Shown: positions 29,569 to 38,508, numbered from the stretch's first letter. The stretch is 62,302 bases of DNA from Candidatus Heimdallarchaeota archaeon LC_2 (GCA_001940725.1 MDVR01000143.1:1-62302); one strand, 5' to 3'. The notes: a model not told the origin generated them from the sequence alone. Program-made: numbers and translations.

Positions 29569-31257
29569 TTATTTCCTTCTTCTTTTAATTCTTGATTTCA
29601 CTTTGTCCAATCCAAAGATGGAGATTAGTAATTCATTCCATGAATTTATCTCGAAATCAACCCAATATCTACCACTTTGAGCTGCAAATACAATACTCCT
29701 CATACCTTTATTTCTAGATGTTGGAATTTTATTGTTTATGGAATAATAATTATTTATTTCGTGCTTTGCCAACCTGAGACCATCTAATCCAACATATTTC
29801 TGAACTACATGATTAGTTGTACGAAACAATAATTCAAGCATATCATTCCATTTATCAATTCCATATTTAGAATAGATTCCTCTTTTGATTACACTAACAA
29901 TGCTTGATAACTCTTTAATTGTGGACGAGGGTATTTTTCCAGTTTTCTCATAATATTCGACTAGTTTTACTTTACTTTTCTTAAAACCTTCTAATCCATG
30001 ATATATTCCTTTTTCAATATTTGTATCATCAAAAACTTTCAACAGCAAGTCATTCCAGGATTCTATACCAAATTGTTTCCAATAACCATTCATACATGAT
30101 GTCGAAATTGATGGCATATCTCTTGAAGTAGGATATTTTTTATTAATTTCATAATATTCTTTAAATTCGTTTATTGCATTATCCAATCCATTTTTTCCTG
30201 TATAGATCCCTTGGCTTAAATTCGTCTCACCAAAAACTAATTCTAAAAGATCATTCCATGTTTTAACACCATTATCTCTCCAATTATTAGTTTTAGTCCC
30301 ATATCTTATTTTTTCCATTCCAATATCTCTAACATTTGGCTTTCGCTTATTTTCTTGATTAAATTTCAATGTCACATACTTAGCAATTTCAATCCCCCAA
30401 ATTGATGAAATAGATACTTTTGTTATTAGAATATTCATAAAATCATCTGAGATTTCGTCAAACGGTATTCCAAAGACTGAATTTGAGGAAAAGAAAGATA
30501 CTTTATTATTTACAATATTGTCAAAAATACCTTTTTGAGCTATGCTATTTTCATGGTTTAATGTATCTTCATCATTAATTATCTTATTATCACAATATTG
30601 ACAATTCACAAGATCCTTTATTTCCAAATTTGCAAGATTATCAAAAAGTAAATTATTACAGTTAGGACATCTATCTATAAGCTTAGTTCCATGTGTTAGG
30701 CGCATCTGTACAAATGGATATCTCCATTCTTTCCTAAAATATCTCTCATTATCAGACTTCCAACAAATAGAGCAATATTTTAAGTTAAAATTAAAATATT
30801 CCTTTAGAGTTCGTTTATACTCCATTTTCTTGAGAGTTATATCAATCCATTTTGAAATGTTCACCTGCAATTTCTTTAAATCAAAATCGATACCTCTTAA
30901 TTGAAAAATTCTTCCTAAATTAACATGCATTGGAAATATTTCTAATTTTGAAAGTATTAAATCATTTATTTTGCTGATTGATGGGTTAATTGAACGTTGC
31001 GTCCAATAATTATTTTCAAAGAAGAGTAATTCTTTAATTGTCAACTCAAATCTCCAAGATTGTCTCAATAACCAAGATCCTAAATTTTCATTATCAAATG
31101 GAGTAACAATATTGTTCTTCCAACTACTATCAGAGTATTTGCTTTTTATTTCATCAAATTGTAGATCTGACATAATTTTGGATGATGGATGCACCACATC
31201 CCACTTCAATGATTTACAGGTATGCATCTCAGAAATAAAATCAACCTCGATTTTCAA
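29569..31257 (-). CDS. TniQ-like protein with homing-endonuclease-type DNA-binding repeats
   Basis: The first 240 residues fit the TniQ pattern: PFDNENLGSWLLRQSWRF, then YCSICWKSDNERYFRKEWRY, LTHGTKLIDRCPNCNN and a second CxxC (CQYC). From about residue 310 four repeats of about 67 residues follow. Each contains YYxxxxKxPTSR and ends YGI/FGI-xSWNDLL, as in FGIESWNDLLLKVF. These resemble the repeats found beside HNH homing endonucleases. The basic tail is KVKSRIKRRRK. The gene overlaps the TnsC-like gene by 17 bp and precedes the finger protein by 3 bp. Role inferred: sequence-specific target choice for a transposase that is no longer here. Confidence 0.77.
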   Translation of the reverse strand: MKIEVDFISEMHTCKSLKWDVVHPSSKIMSDLQFDEIKSKYSDSSWKNNIVTPFDNENLGSWLLRQSWRFELTIKELLFFENNYWTQRSINPSISKINDLILSKLEIFPMHVNLGRIFQLRGIDFDLKKLQVNISKWIDITLKKMEYKRTLKEYFNFNLKYCSICWKSDNERYFRKEWRYPFVQMRLTHGTKLIDRCPNCNNLLFDNLANLEIKDLVNCQYCDNKIINDEDTLNHENSIAQKGIFDNIVNNKVSFFSSNSVFGIPFDEISDDFMNILITKVSISSIWGIEIAKYVTLKFNQENKRKPNVRDIGMEKIRYGTKTNNWRDNGVKTWNDLLELVFGETNLSQGIYTGKNGLDNAINEFKEYYEINKKYPTSRDMPSISTSCMNGYWKQFGIESWNDLLLKVFDDTNIEKGIYHGLEGFKKSKVKLVEYYEKTGKIPSSTIKELSSIVSVIKRGIYSKYGIDKWNDMLELLFRTTNHVVQKYVGLDGLRLAKHEINNYYSINNKIPTSRNKGMRSIVFAAQSGRYWVDFEINSWNELLISIFGLDKVKSRIKRRRK

Positions 31258-32206
31258 TGGATATTAATAATTCAAGATCATTAATGATCATTTTAATGAA
31301 TTGCTCAACTTCATTATCTGGGATATCTTCTGAGAAATCATCCATAATGGATAACCATGAAAATATTAATTCACTTGAATTTCTTTTATCCTTGTAATAT
31401 TTATCACGGTAATCAATTTTTACTAAACTGCGTTTTTTCTTCTTTTGTTTCTTTGCTTTTGTTTCTAGTTTTTTAGAAATTTCTCTTTGATATAATTTAA
31501 TTTCTCGAGGACTCAAGTTTTGGAAATTATTTTCCAAACAGTATTGAACTAATTTTTTCCAGAATAGAATACTATATTGACACCATAAGGAAAATTCATC
31601 TTCTTCTTTCACATATTTTGATAAATAATGATCATTTAATAATTGTAAATACAGTTCTAGAAATAATCCATCAAAATCTACATTCAAGTTATTTTCATTT
31701 GCATAGCTAATCAGGAATGCAAAGAATTGATTTGATCTTGTCTTACCAGACATAAAAATAAATAAATCATTTTCCCAATCTTCTTCAATCAAAACATCGT
31801 AATTATCTACTTCATCATCAAGGTTATCAGAGACATGCATTATTGATATGCCTTTGCAAATTGTTTCTGAATCAACAATCATAGATTTATTTCGAATTGC
31901 TTCATTCGCAGAATATTGCCATATTTTAATGAATGACCCTAATCGTCCATTTGATTCTAAGATCATTGTTTTTATTGATTCAAAGTCATTATCCTCTTTG
32001 ATAAAGCTACGTACATCAGTATTCTCATGTAAATGATTTTCTAATTCAATAATAATTGAAAGAACAATTTCACTTTGTGACGTATAGACATGCCTTGAAT
32101 CATCATTCGAATAGTAAATCACAATCTGGGAACTTAAATTAAGTCGTGGCATTACCATTTTCCTATATCGGTTATTCAGATCGATCCTTCTCGTGTCAGA
32201 ATCCAT
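31241..32206 (-). CDS. Possible C-terminal part of a TnsC/TniB-like AAA+ ATPase
   Basis: I do not find a Walker A or B motif. A lid-like helix pattern is visible, however, around residues 79-115: ILESNGRLGSFIKIWQYSAN followed by EAIRNKSMIVDSETICKG, as in the C-terminal lid of TnsC/TniB regulators. The rest is helical and acidic, with a very basic stretch (KLETKAKKQKKKKRS). The gene lies directly upstream of two TniQ-like genes, the place of tnsC in Tn7-like operons. Its 5' end abuts an unrelated gene fragment. The best reading is that the ATPase core was deleted. The start could be ATG at 32206 or a later ATG near 32158. The assignment is an inference. Confidence 0.5.
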   Translation of the reverse strand: MDSDTRRIDLNNRYRKMVMPRLNLSSQIVIYYSNDDSRHVYTSQSEIVLSIIIELENHLHENTDVRSFIKEDNDFESIKTMILESNGRLGSFIKIWQYSANEAIRNKSMIVDSETICKGISIMHVSDNLDDEVDNYDVLIEEDWENDLFIFMSGKTRSNQFFAFLISYANENNLNVDFDGLFLELYLQLLNDHYLSKYVKEEDEFSLWCQYSILFWKKLVQYCLENNFQNLSPREIKLYQREISKKLETKAKKQKKKKRSLVKIDYRDKYYKDKRNSSELIFSWLSIMDDFSEDIPDNEVEQFIKMIINDLELLISIENRG

Positions 32207-32346
32207 TTTATTATGATGCTGATTTTGATATTGATAATATTGGACAACGTATGTCTACATATGGGGTGGAATACAAGTACATGAGCTGGAAAGAAGCGGA
32301 AGCTAATGGAATCGATGTTGATAGAGTGTTTCGAGAGAGTAGATAG
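32206..32346 (+). pseudogene. 3' fragment of an unidentified gene
   Basis: The plus strand encodes FYYDADFDIDNIGQRM, then STYGVEYKYMSWKEAEANGI and DVDRVFRESR, ending at a stop at 32344-32346. Codon choice looks coding, and the peptide has the balance of a folded protein end. Upstream of about 32205 the same frame runs backwards through the TnsC-like gene, so no full-length gene can exist. It is probably the tail of a gene cut by the arrival or deletion of the transposon-like block. The family was not recognised. Confidence 0.45.
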
Positions 32347-32404
32347 ATAATGATTCACATTATTTACAAGATGAAGGCATTGCTTACTGAATTTTGATAA
32401 TTAT

Positions 32405-33214
32405 TTAGCCCACAAAGATATTTTTTTTGTGATATATTAGGTTAAGTTCATCGATTTGATGATTATTATTAATTTTAGACTTATGGTAAGTATTATTCAA
32501 ATCATAATGGAGGACAGTGATTCCATCATATGGATCTATTGTAAGTGCACCGATATCTAACTCTTTATGGTGATTTGGACACAAAATAAGTATATTTGAT
32601 TCTAAATCACTTCCATTATGCGGTGTTCCGAGTGGTTTGATGTGTGCACCTTCAGAATATATTACAAGGTCTGCTTCCAAGCGGTTATTACATACTTGAC
32701 AATAATCATCGTATGATTTTTTCAATTTTCGGATTAATTTAGTATCTCTATTTATTCTAGTTAAAGTAACTTGCTTTTTAGTTGAAGTGGTGGAAGGACT
32801 AATATGTTGATTTATGGAATCATAAGGTAAAAATAAAATTTCAATTGCTTTTTTACTTGGAATATGATTCAAATAAATTTTATTGACATTCTTTTCATTA
32901 TATGGTTCAGATCGAGTGCTACTTAACTTTAGGTTGATATCTCTGATAATTCTAGCAAGCAATAATCTATTATCTTTAGAAAAATAATGTGGAGATGTTT
33001 GTAAATTTGAAAATGATAAATTTGATACCTGATGATAAAACGTGATATCGAATTGTGCTAATATTTGTTTTGGGATATTTAATTTACTAAAAAATACAGA
33101 TTTAGCTTGAATGACATAATGACCACGATTAATCCATGCATGTGTTTTTGGGCTTTTAGCGCTCCAAAACGAGGTTTCTTTTAAATCGAATATGTGATCA
33201 AAATTAGCACTCAT
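32405..33214 (-). CDS. HNH endonuclease
   Basis: The C-terminal 90 residues carry a full HNH module: YCQVCNNR, then YSEGAHIKPLGTPHNGSDLE, NILILCPNHHKELDIGAL. Two Cys pairs and the catalytic His are present. The N-terminal 160 residues form a separate domain with no motif I can name; restriction enzymes of this class often carry a modified-base reader there. It stands at the left end of the replicon region. A restriction or homing role is possible; its independent position favours restriction. Confidence 0.82.
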   Translation of the reverse strand: MSANFDHIFDLKETSFWSAKSPKTHAWINRGHYVIQAKSVFFSKLNIPKQILAQFDITFYHQVSNLSFSNLQTSPHYFSKDNRLLLARIIRDINLKLSSTRSEPYNEKNVNKIYLNHIPSKKAIEILFLPYDSINQHISPSTTSTKKQVTLTRINRDTKLIRKLKKSYDDYCQVCNNRLEADLVIYSEGAHIKPLGTPHNGSDLESNILILCPNHHKELDIGALTIDPYDGITVLHYDLNNTYHKSKINNNHQIDELNLIYHKKNIFVG

Positions 33215-33726
33215 CCATTCACCTCATATAATTTCTATCCTTAAACTCACCTTTTAGAACCGAAACAAACGAACAAAAAAACATACTAAAAGAATAAGAA
33301 AATGATGATTAATTTGCTATGTGTATACCTGATTATCAAATTAAACATTTAACTGTCTAAGGCTGTAAAACTTAGGTGTTTCATACTGTCTGTCCAAGCT
33401 GTCCTAGACGAGTTTCGTACCTGTACTAGCGGAAATGTAATATAATGATAGTACAAGCCTCTGTCCAAGTGGGCTAGTTGTCCATGTTCTTCCCTATGGC
33501 GCGCATTATATACATGATTCCGATTTTACATATATAATATATAATATATAATATATTTTTCTATATAATATAGTTATACTAGTACACTAGGACATAGACT
33601 TTGTAGAATGAAAATAATTCAAATAAAGCATGGACACTAACTAGACCAAGCATGGACAACTAGCCCATTATTGTGGATTTTTGCTTAATTTATTAAAAAA
33701 AAAAATTGGCAGTTTTTGTCACAATA

Positions 33727-33766
33727 TTTTTAAGAAAAATTTTCTCTTTTTAAGAAAAATTTTCTC
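33727..33766. repeat. Two perfect 20-bp tandem repeats
   Basis: TTTTTAAGAAAAATTTTCTC occurs at 33727-33746 and again at 33747-33766 without a gap. Each unit contains the near-palindrome GAAAAATTTTC. It may be a protein-binding iteron of the replication region. Confidence 0.85.
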
Positions 33767-34042
33767 ACATAAAAAAAGGAAGAAATTGGATTTACACAGT
33801 CACAAGATGAATAATAAGAGATTTCAAAGGTAAAATAAATAAGAAAAATTTTATGATTCTAATGAATAATAGAGAGATTCAATATCATTAAAATAGGTAT
33901 AGAGAGTTTATCTATCTAAAAAATGTCAAAAATGCTATAACATATTATTGTTCTGTTTCAACCTGCTTAAATTTTTAAAGACCCACCTAGTGCTGTTTTT
34001 CCTTCATATTAACCTTCAATAAAATAATACGAACAAAAAACT

Positions 34043-34352
34043 GAAAAAATGGAATCGATATAATTTATTTAATTAATTAGATATTATGTTAATAAAATGG
34101 AATCTGCATATTTTTGATTCTCAATGGATGAGATCGATAATTATTGTGGGTGATACAGATTACTATTCCAATGTGGTGATGATTCAAGTCGATCGATATT
34201 ATTACATTTTTCTCTATATTTCGCACAAAAAAAAGTGAAAAAAATGGAATCCATACAATTTATTTAATTAATTAGATATTATGTTTAACAAAAATGGAAT
34301 CCATGCAATTTTTCAAATTAATTAGATGTTATGTTAATAAATGCTATAAACA
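34043..34352. repeat. Three imperfect direct repeats with AAATGGAATC core
   Basis: Copies start near 34043, 34236 and 34290. Each has AAAATGGAATC, then AATTTATTTAATTAATTAGA or a close variant, then TATTATGTTAA or TGTTATGTTAA. The second and third are adjacent and share the AAAATGGAATC end. They lie about 300-550 bp before the helicase start. Confidence 0.75.
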
Positions 34353-34377
34353 GCAATCATAAGAATTTTTAGCCTTA

Positions 34378-34501
34378 TTCCAAAATTGGAACAACAAAAA
34401 TTGCATAATTACGTTCTGAGGGTTTAATTTATATTTTTAAAGGCTATAAAGTAATTATTACTATAATTATGTACACAATTAAAATCGTTCCAATTTTGGA
34501 A
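34378..34501. repeat. Two TTCCAA-n2-TTGGAA palindromes before the helicase gene
   Basis: TTCCAAAATTGGAA lies at 34378-34391 and its inverse TTCCAATTTTGGAA at 34488-34501. The same palindrome recurs three times downstream of the helicase operon at 36926 (one arm degraded), 37211 and 37528. The symmetric arms suggest a dimeric DNA-binding protein. Confidence 0.8.
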
Positions 34502-34633
34502 TAAATAGTCAAAACAACTAAAAGTATAAAACAGCTTGAAACGTGAACACAACAAAGAAGTACAGCGTGTAATCAACTTGACATCCCTAAAACTTATAAG
34601 CAATCGCTCTATTACTAATTTAGGACGTTATAT

Positions 34634-36100
34634 ATGACAAAGAAGATTGAAAACGACACAGACGACAAAAAGAAAGAAACTAAGAAAAAACCAAAGAAAG
34701 CCCCCAAGAAAACAACTCCTGCACCATCCAAGGATATGAAATTAACATTTATAGCAGAGAAGTTTGTAGCTGAATCATTCAACAAATATAGAAATGAGTA
34801 TTTTGTAAAAAAAGGAGTAAAACCCGCATTTGGTGGAATACGTGCTTTAAGAGACAACGGAGATTTTGTATTGTACAACAAGAAAGAGGGTATTTGGGAA
34901 TTCGATAGACAAACAGAATTGGAAGTTGAGATTGCAAAGCACAAGGACTCAATAAATCCTACCGATATGAAACATGTGCTAAAAAAGATAAAGAGATATG
35001 TATACATAAAAAGGGATGAATTCAACACCTACAAAAATTTGATTGCGGTTAGAAACTGTGTTATTAATCTTGATAATTGGGAAACTAGACCCTTTCATCA
35101 TAAATTCATGCTAACCAAGAAAATACCAGTATTTTTCGATGACGATGCTACTTGTCCCAATTTTGATGCATTCTTGAAAAGCGTGGTATCAGATAAGGAT
35201 GCCAAGATATTATGGGAATTTATAGGATACTGTTTCTATGGTGAATATCACATAAGAAGAGCATTGTTTATCTACGGAAAAACAACTAACGGAAAATCGT
35301 TATTTCTATATGTACTCTATAAATTATTGGGAAGTAAGAACTATTCAACCTCATCACTTGCTCAACTAACCAGCACCAATTCATCTTCAGATTATTACAC
35401 AGCTAAGCTGTTCAACAAAATGGCTAATATTAATTCTGATGTATCAGATGAAAATATCAGACAGACTGGTACATTCAAGGGTCTTATAGGTGGTAGCGAC
35501 AAGATATCAGCAAGAGTGATCAGAGAATCACCCATTGAATTTTTCAATACTGCCAAGCTTATTTTCAGTGGAAATGAATTGCCATCACCCGATAATGATG
35601 CTGGTGTAGCATTCATGAAACGAATGATAACTATTGAATTTCCTAATACTTTTGAGGATGATGGGAAGAAGGGAAAGGAATTGCTTGATGGCATGACCAC
35701 CAATGCGGAATTGTCGGGTATACTTAAAAAAGCATTATCATATCTCAACAGGCTGTTAAAACGAGGATATTTTGATTTAACAGATAGACACAAGAAATAC
35801 TCCATGTTATCTGATCCTGTACAGAGTTTCATAGATACTCAATGCGAACTCAATGATAATTATTATACTGCCAAACAGGATTTCTACGCATCCTATGTTT
35901 TGTATTGTGAGAAAAACAGGTTGAAGATAGAGGCTAATAATATACTTGGCAGGATCATGAAAGAGAAGAACTTTGGATCGGGTAAGAAAAAATATGGTAA
36001 TTATGCTGATCGAACGTGGTGCTATTTGGGTGTATCATCACCCGATATGTTCTTCAATGATGAACCGTTAATTGATGAGGATTTGGAGGTTAACTTATGA
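34634..36100 (+). CDS. SF3 replicative helicase (D5/P4-type)
   Basis: This is the replication protein of a plasmid or virus. The 488-residue product has a very basic first 35 residues, a D5 N-like region (VRNCVINLDNWETRPFHHKF), then the SF3 helicase: Walker A FIYGKTTNGKSLFL (near residues 214-221), Walker B region NKMANINSDVSDENI, and the sensor motif AKLIFSGNELPSPDNDAGVA followed by FMKRMITIEFP. No primase motif is seen, so priming may rely on another protein. It heads an operon of overlapping small genes and is surrounded by repeats, which supports an origin nearby. Confidence 0.9.
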   Translation: MTKKIENDTDDKKKETKKKPKKAPKKTTPAPSKDMKLTFIAEKFVAESFNKYRNEYFVKKGVKPAFGGIRALRDNGDFVLYNKKEGIWEFDRQTELEVEIAKHKDSINPTDMKHVLKKIKRYVYIKRDEFNTYKNLIAVRNCVINLDNWETRPFHHKFMLTKKIPVFFDDDATCPNFDAFLKSVVSDKDAKILWEFIGYCFYGEYHIRRALFIYGKTTNGKSLFLYVLYKLLGSKNYSTSSLAQLTSTNSSSDYYTAKLFNKMANINSDVSDENIRQTGTFKGLIGGSDKISARVIRESPIEFFNTAKLIFSGNELPSPDNDAGVAFMKRMITIEFPNTFEDDGKKGKELLDGMTTNAELSGILKKALSYLNRLLKRGYFDLTDRHKKYSMLSDPVQSFIDTQCELNDNYYTAKQDFYASYVLYCEKNRLKIEANNILGRIMKEKNFGSGKKKYGNYADRTWCYLGVSSPDMFFNDEPLIDEDLEVNL

Positions 36101-36366
36101 GACTTAAACCAAATCCCATAAAAATAAAAGTGTTGCGTGATGCTATTCTTGAGTATGTGACACTTCATCCACAGTCAACCAATGAGGCTATACGAACTCA
36201 TATTGGAAAGAAGTATAACAGGGAAATGGGCATCAGTATCATATCCAATGCCACTAGAGAATTGAAGGAAATGGGTTTACTGGACAGGGATATTTATTTT
36301 ATGATTTACAGGTATTCTATACCCCACGATATTCACTCATCAAGACCAAAGGTGGTAGCATTATGA
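36097..36366 (+). CDS. Small winged-helix DNA-binding protein
   Basis: The 89-residue product has a winged-helix layout: LRDAILEYVTLHPQSTNEAI as helices 1 and 2, then NREMGISIISNATRELKEMG as recognition helix, followed by the wing LLDRDIYFMIYRY. The start codon overlaps the helicase stop (ATGA), so the two are translationally coupled. It could be the copy-control repressor or origin-binding protein that reads the repeats nearby. This is inference from position. Confidence 0.78.
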   Translation: MRLKPNPIKIKVLRDAILEYVTLHPQSTNEAIRTHIGKKYNREMGISIISNATRELKEMGLLDRDIYFMIYRYSIPHDIHSSRPKVVAL

Positions 36367-36485
36367 AACGAGTAATAACACCTGATGAGTTCAAAAAAGA
36401 ATTCGGTGAGTTCAAAAAAGACTCAGATGCATTCAAAAACAACTTAGATGAATTCAAAAACAACTTAGATGGGTTAAAAAAATAG
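36363..36485 (+). CDS. 40-residue heptad-repeat peptide
   Basis: A short gene that begins in an ATGA overlap with the winged-helix gene and ends at TAG 36483-36485. The peptide reads MKRVITPDEFKKEFGEFKKD, then SDAFKNNLDEFKNNLDGLKK. That is four or five units of seven residues, (D/G)(E/A)FK(K/N)xx, with Phe in the same heptad place, so a single amphipathic helix or coiled coil is expected. The DNA shows the matching 21-bp periodicity. Tight coupling to the helicase suggests a role in replication control. Confidence 0.62.
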   Translation: MKRVITPDEFKKEFGEFKKDSDAFKNNLDEFKNNLDGLKK

Positions 36486-36497
36486 GGTGAGTTATAA

Positions 36498-36710
36498 ATG
36501 AAATCTAGTATTGGACACTTACACAGCAAAGAAACTTGTCATTTCATTTGGACTGAGAAGTTATCAGATCTCATGAGATTGCGAGAAAGATTGATTTTAG
36601 CTAACTATAAATGTGGGGGATTAAAGCAATTTCCCGATAACGTGTGGGTGTTCATACTATGTGATGTTAGTACAACTGAGAAAATAGAATTAAAGAAAAT
36701 ATATGCATAA
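36498..36710 (+). CDS. Small hypothetical protein, last gene of the helicase operon
   Basis: A 70-residue product with a balanced composition: MKSSIGHLHSKETCHFIWTE, a central amphipathic helix LSDLMRLRERLILANYKCGG, and a strand DNVWVFILCDVS. It starts 12 bp after the previous gene with GGTGAG upstream. A minus-strand ORF over the heptad gene is a shadow. Function unknown. Confidence 0.6.
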   Translation: MKSSIGHLHSKETCHFIWTEKLSDLMRLRERLILANYKCGGLKQFPDNVWVFILCDVSTTEKIELKKIYA

Positions 36711-36793
36711 TATCTTGATGATGTTGTTTTAAATTGATATGATGTACTGCTAGCTCAATGTTTTTGGTTTATTTAAATAATAATAAAAAGGAA

Positions 36794-36817
36794 AGTTTGG
36801 GTCGTTAAACCCAAACT
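36794..36817 (+). terminator. Strong hairpin after the helicase operon
   Basis: AGTTTGGGT, loop CGTTAA, ACCCAAACT: nine perfect base pairs with a six-base loop, about 85 bp after the last stop codon of the operon. It has no following T-run, so it could be a processing or replication hairpin instead of a terminator. Confidence 0.5.
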
Positions 36818-36898
36818 GGACACAGATAGAAGGTATTTAGGACGAGAATACTTTCTATATGTATTCTATAACATCTTCTAATTTAAAGTTGTCTACTT

Positions 36899-37585
36899 CA
36901 CGGCCTAAATATGCAATATTTGTTGTTCCAAAATTGAAATTAGGCTAATAATTCATTGCATTGGCTTATTAGGTCATATGTATAATGTCTGTACTTGTAT
37001 GAGTATAATAATATAAAATGTAACTTGTTTTTTTTATAGAAAAACAAGTGTACAAGTTAATACAGACCTCCATTATATTGAATAATTGAAAACACTTGTT
37101 TAATTAAAAACAAGTTAAAAAATGACTTGTGATATGAGACTTCTATTAGCCATTATAATCCACCTTAACTTGTATTTGATTTTCACGGCTTAAATATGCA
37201 ATATTTATTGTTCCAAAATTGGAATTAGGCTAAAAATTCATTGTATTGTTTATTTAGGTGATATGTATATACAGAAAGAAAATCTGCTATTACAGATACT
37301 AATATAGCTTCTTAGTGATAATTAGTTTGAATTGTATACACATTAACATCTAATTAATACGGACAACATATCTGAAAAATAAAATTAGCTATCACATTGA
37401 TCTGTATCATGAACAGGATGATGAATTGGACGAGTTGGAAGAATACGCTAGTTTATTCAAATATGAAAAAATTGATAGAGTCTAACTTGTATTTTATTTT
37501 CCCCTCTTAAATGTATAAATTTAGTTGTTCCAAAATTGGAATTAGTTTAATAATCTATTTATTGATTACTTAAGTCATTTTAATA
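36899..37585. repeat. Three imperfect ~85-bp direct repeats containing the TTCCAA palindrome
   Basis: Copies lie near 36899-36981, 37185-37270 and 37496-37585. Shared order: CACGGCYTAAATATGCAATAT (altered in the third), then TTGTTCCAAAATTGGAATTAG, then an AT-rich stretch with TTCATTG and TTAGGT. The palindromes are at 36926, 37211 and 37528. The spacing is about 285 and 315 bp. The surrounding 1.1 kb holds no firm gene. They look like iterons or operators of the replicon. Confidence 0.82.
37366..37485 (+). pseudogene. Coding-like fragment without a usual start codon
   Basis: Between two repeat copies, one frame ending at TAA 37483-37485 encodes KISYHIDLYHEQDDELDELE and EYASLFKYEKIDRV. The acidic, helical sequence looks like real protein, but no ATG, GTG or TTG lies ahead in the frame near it. 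It may be a relic of a small gene. Confidence 0.3.
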
Positions 37586-37818
37586 AATAACACTAGGTTT
37601 GAAATAATCTTAAGTGTGGTCACAACACAGTTGGACATACAAAGAGCAATTAGAATTCATAATCTCTGAGAGTATAAAATTAGAGTTAAATCACTTATTA
37701 GGATAATGAAGAGATTGCGTAAAGAGATAGTTATCCGAAAATATTTAGGTACAGGATTGGAGAAAATATAATGGTGAGTTCCTAAGCTACTTATACAAAA
37801 GATGACTACAGATTAAAT

Positions 37819-38424
37819 ATGGTTGATTACAAGCCTTTTATTCCTTTATTTAGCGGTCTAATTATACTATTCACAAGCAATCGTTATGTGAATAATTATC
37901 AAAGAAAAAAAGATAAAGTCAAGATCAGACAAGAGATCATCAATGAATTAATTTTAGCATGGCAAGATTTTTCCAAATACCTTAAAACTTTCAATCGTAT
38001 ATTGTTACCTAAAGAAATAGCTAATTTACATCGAGATTTACTCGTAGACTTCAGTCTTCACTTGGATACCTGTAAAGGGTTACTAATCGTATACGGTAAA
38101 GAGTTAACATACTTTGATGAGTTTGAGAAATTTAACATACGCCTTAGAGAGGTGGAAAACATATTGACCAAACCAATTAAAGAAGCACAGAAAAATAAAC
38201 CTATAGATCAAGAAAATCCAGTTAAATTAGTTTCATTTGAATTGCATCGAACAGCACATAAAAGCATGAATGAAGTTTTTAATGATTGGCTTAAATACCT
38301 AAGAACAATTGAGATAGGATATAACTCTCATGAGAAATCTATTTACGCAAAATCCAAAAATTGGATAAGAAGAAACTTCAACAAGAATTCAAACAATATC
38401 AAAACCAAAATCACACGCGATTAG
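37819..38424 (+). CDS. Hypothetical protein with one N-terminal TM segment
   Basis: The 201-residue product starts MVDYKPFIPLFSGLIILFTS, a single hydrophobic segment, and is followed by a basic stretch (RKKDKVKIRQEI) and a long helical cytoplasmic part. The C-terminus is basic (WIRRNFNKNSNNIKTKITRD). No motif is recognised. Helical proteins with one TM near defence genes can be membrane effectors, but no residue here proves that. Confidence 0.58.
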   Translation: MVDYKPFIPLFSGLIILFTSNRYVNNYQRKKDKVKIRQEIINELILAWQDFSKYLKTFNRILLPKEIANLHRDLLVDFSLHLDTCKGLLIVYGKELTYFDEFEKFNIRLREVENILTKPIKEAQKNKPIDQENPVKLVSFELHRTAHKSMNEVFNDWLKYLRTIEIGYNSHEKSIYAKSKNWIRRNFNKNSNNIKTKITRD

Positions 38425-38493
38425 TACTGGATACATAAAATCCACCTAATTTTATTTATTAAATAACTAAATAATTTTAAATCAATCAGAACC

Positions 38494-38508
38494 ATCCCCG
38501 AAGGGGTT
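38494..38508. terminator. Short GC-rich hairpin between convergent genes
   Basis: CCCC-GAA-GGGG within ACCATCCCCGAAGGGGTTAGGT, an isolated GC-rich stem in very AT-rich DNA. It lies between the ends of the plus-strand gene at 37.8 kb and the minus-strand gene at 38.5 kb, so a shared terminator is possible. Confidence 0.35.

Larger units (their letters stand above)
33215..34633. other. Long AT-rich non-coding region upstream of the replication gene
   Basis: About 1.4 kb without a convincing gene. It has a run of TATA-type repeats near 33525-33570, two perfect copies of a 20-bp repeat at 33727-33766, three imperfect copies of a longer repeat at 34043-34352, and two TTCCAA/TTGGAA palindromes at 34378 and 34488. 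Such a set directly before an SF3 helicase is what a plasmid or viral origin would look like. This is inference; no origin assay or comparison is available. Confidence 0.5.

Noticed and set aside
31241..32206. SGKT in FIFMSGKTRSNQ as a Walker A motif
   Set aside because: The required Gly five residues before GK is absent and no Walker B follows; it lies in the wrong part of the protein.
33525..33570. TATA-type repeat run as a CRISPR-like array
   Set aside because: It is a simple AT repeat without spacers of fixed length; no cas gene is in the window.
34615..35028. Minus-strand ORF over the helicase gene
   Set aside because: Shadow of the Lys-rich start of the helicase; Phe/Ser-rich composition is typical of the reverse strand.
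34043..37585. Spaced repeats as a CRISPR array
   Set aside because: Spacings differ widely (54 to more than 300 bp) and repeats are imperfect; they fit iterons or operators better.
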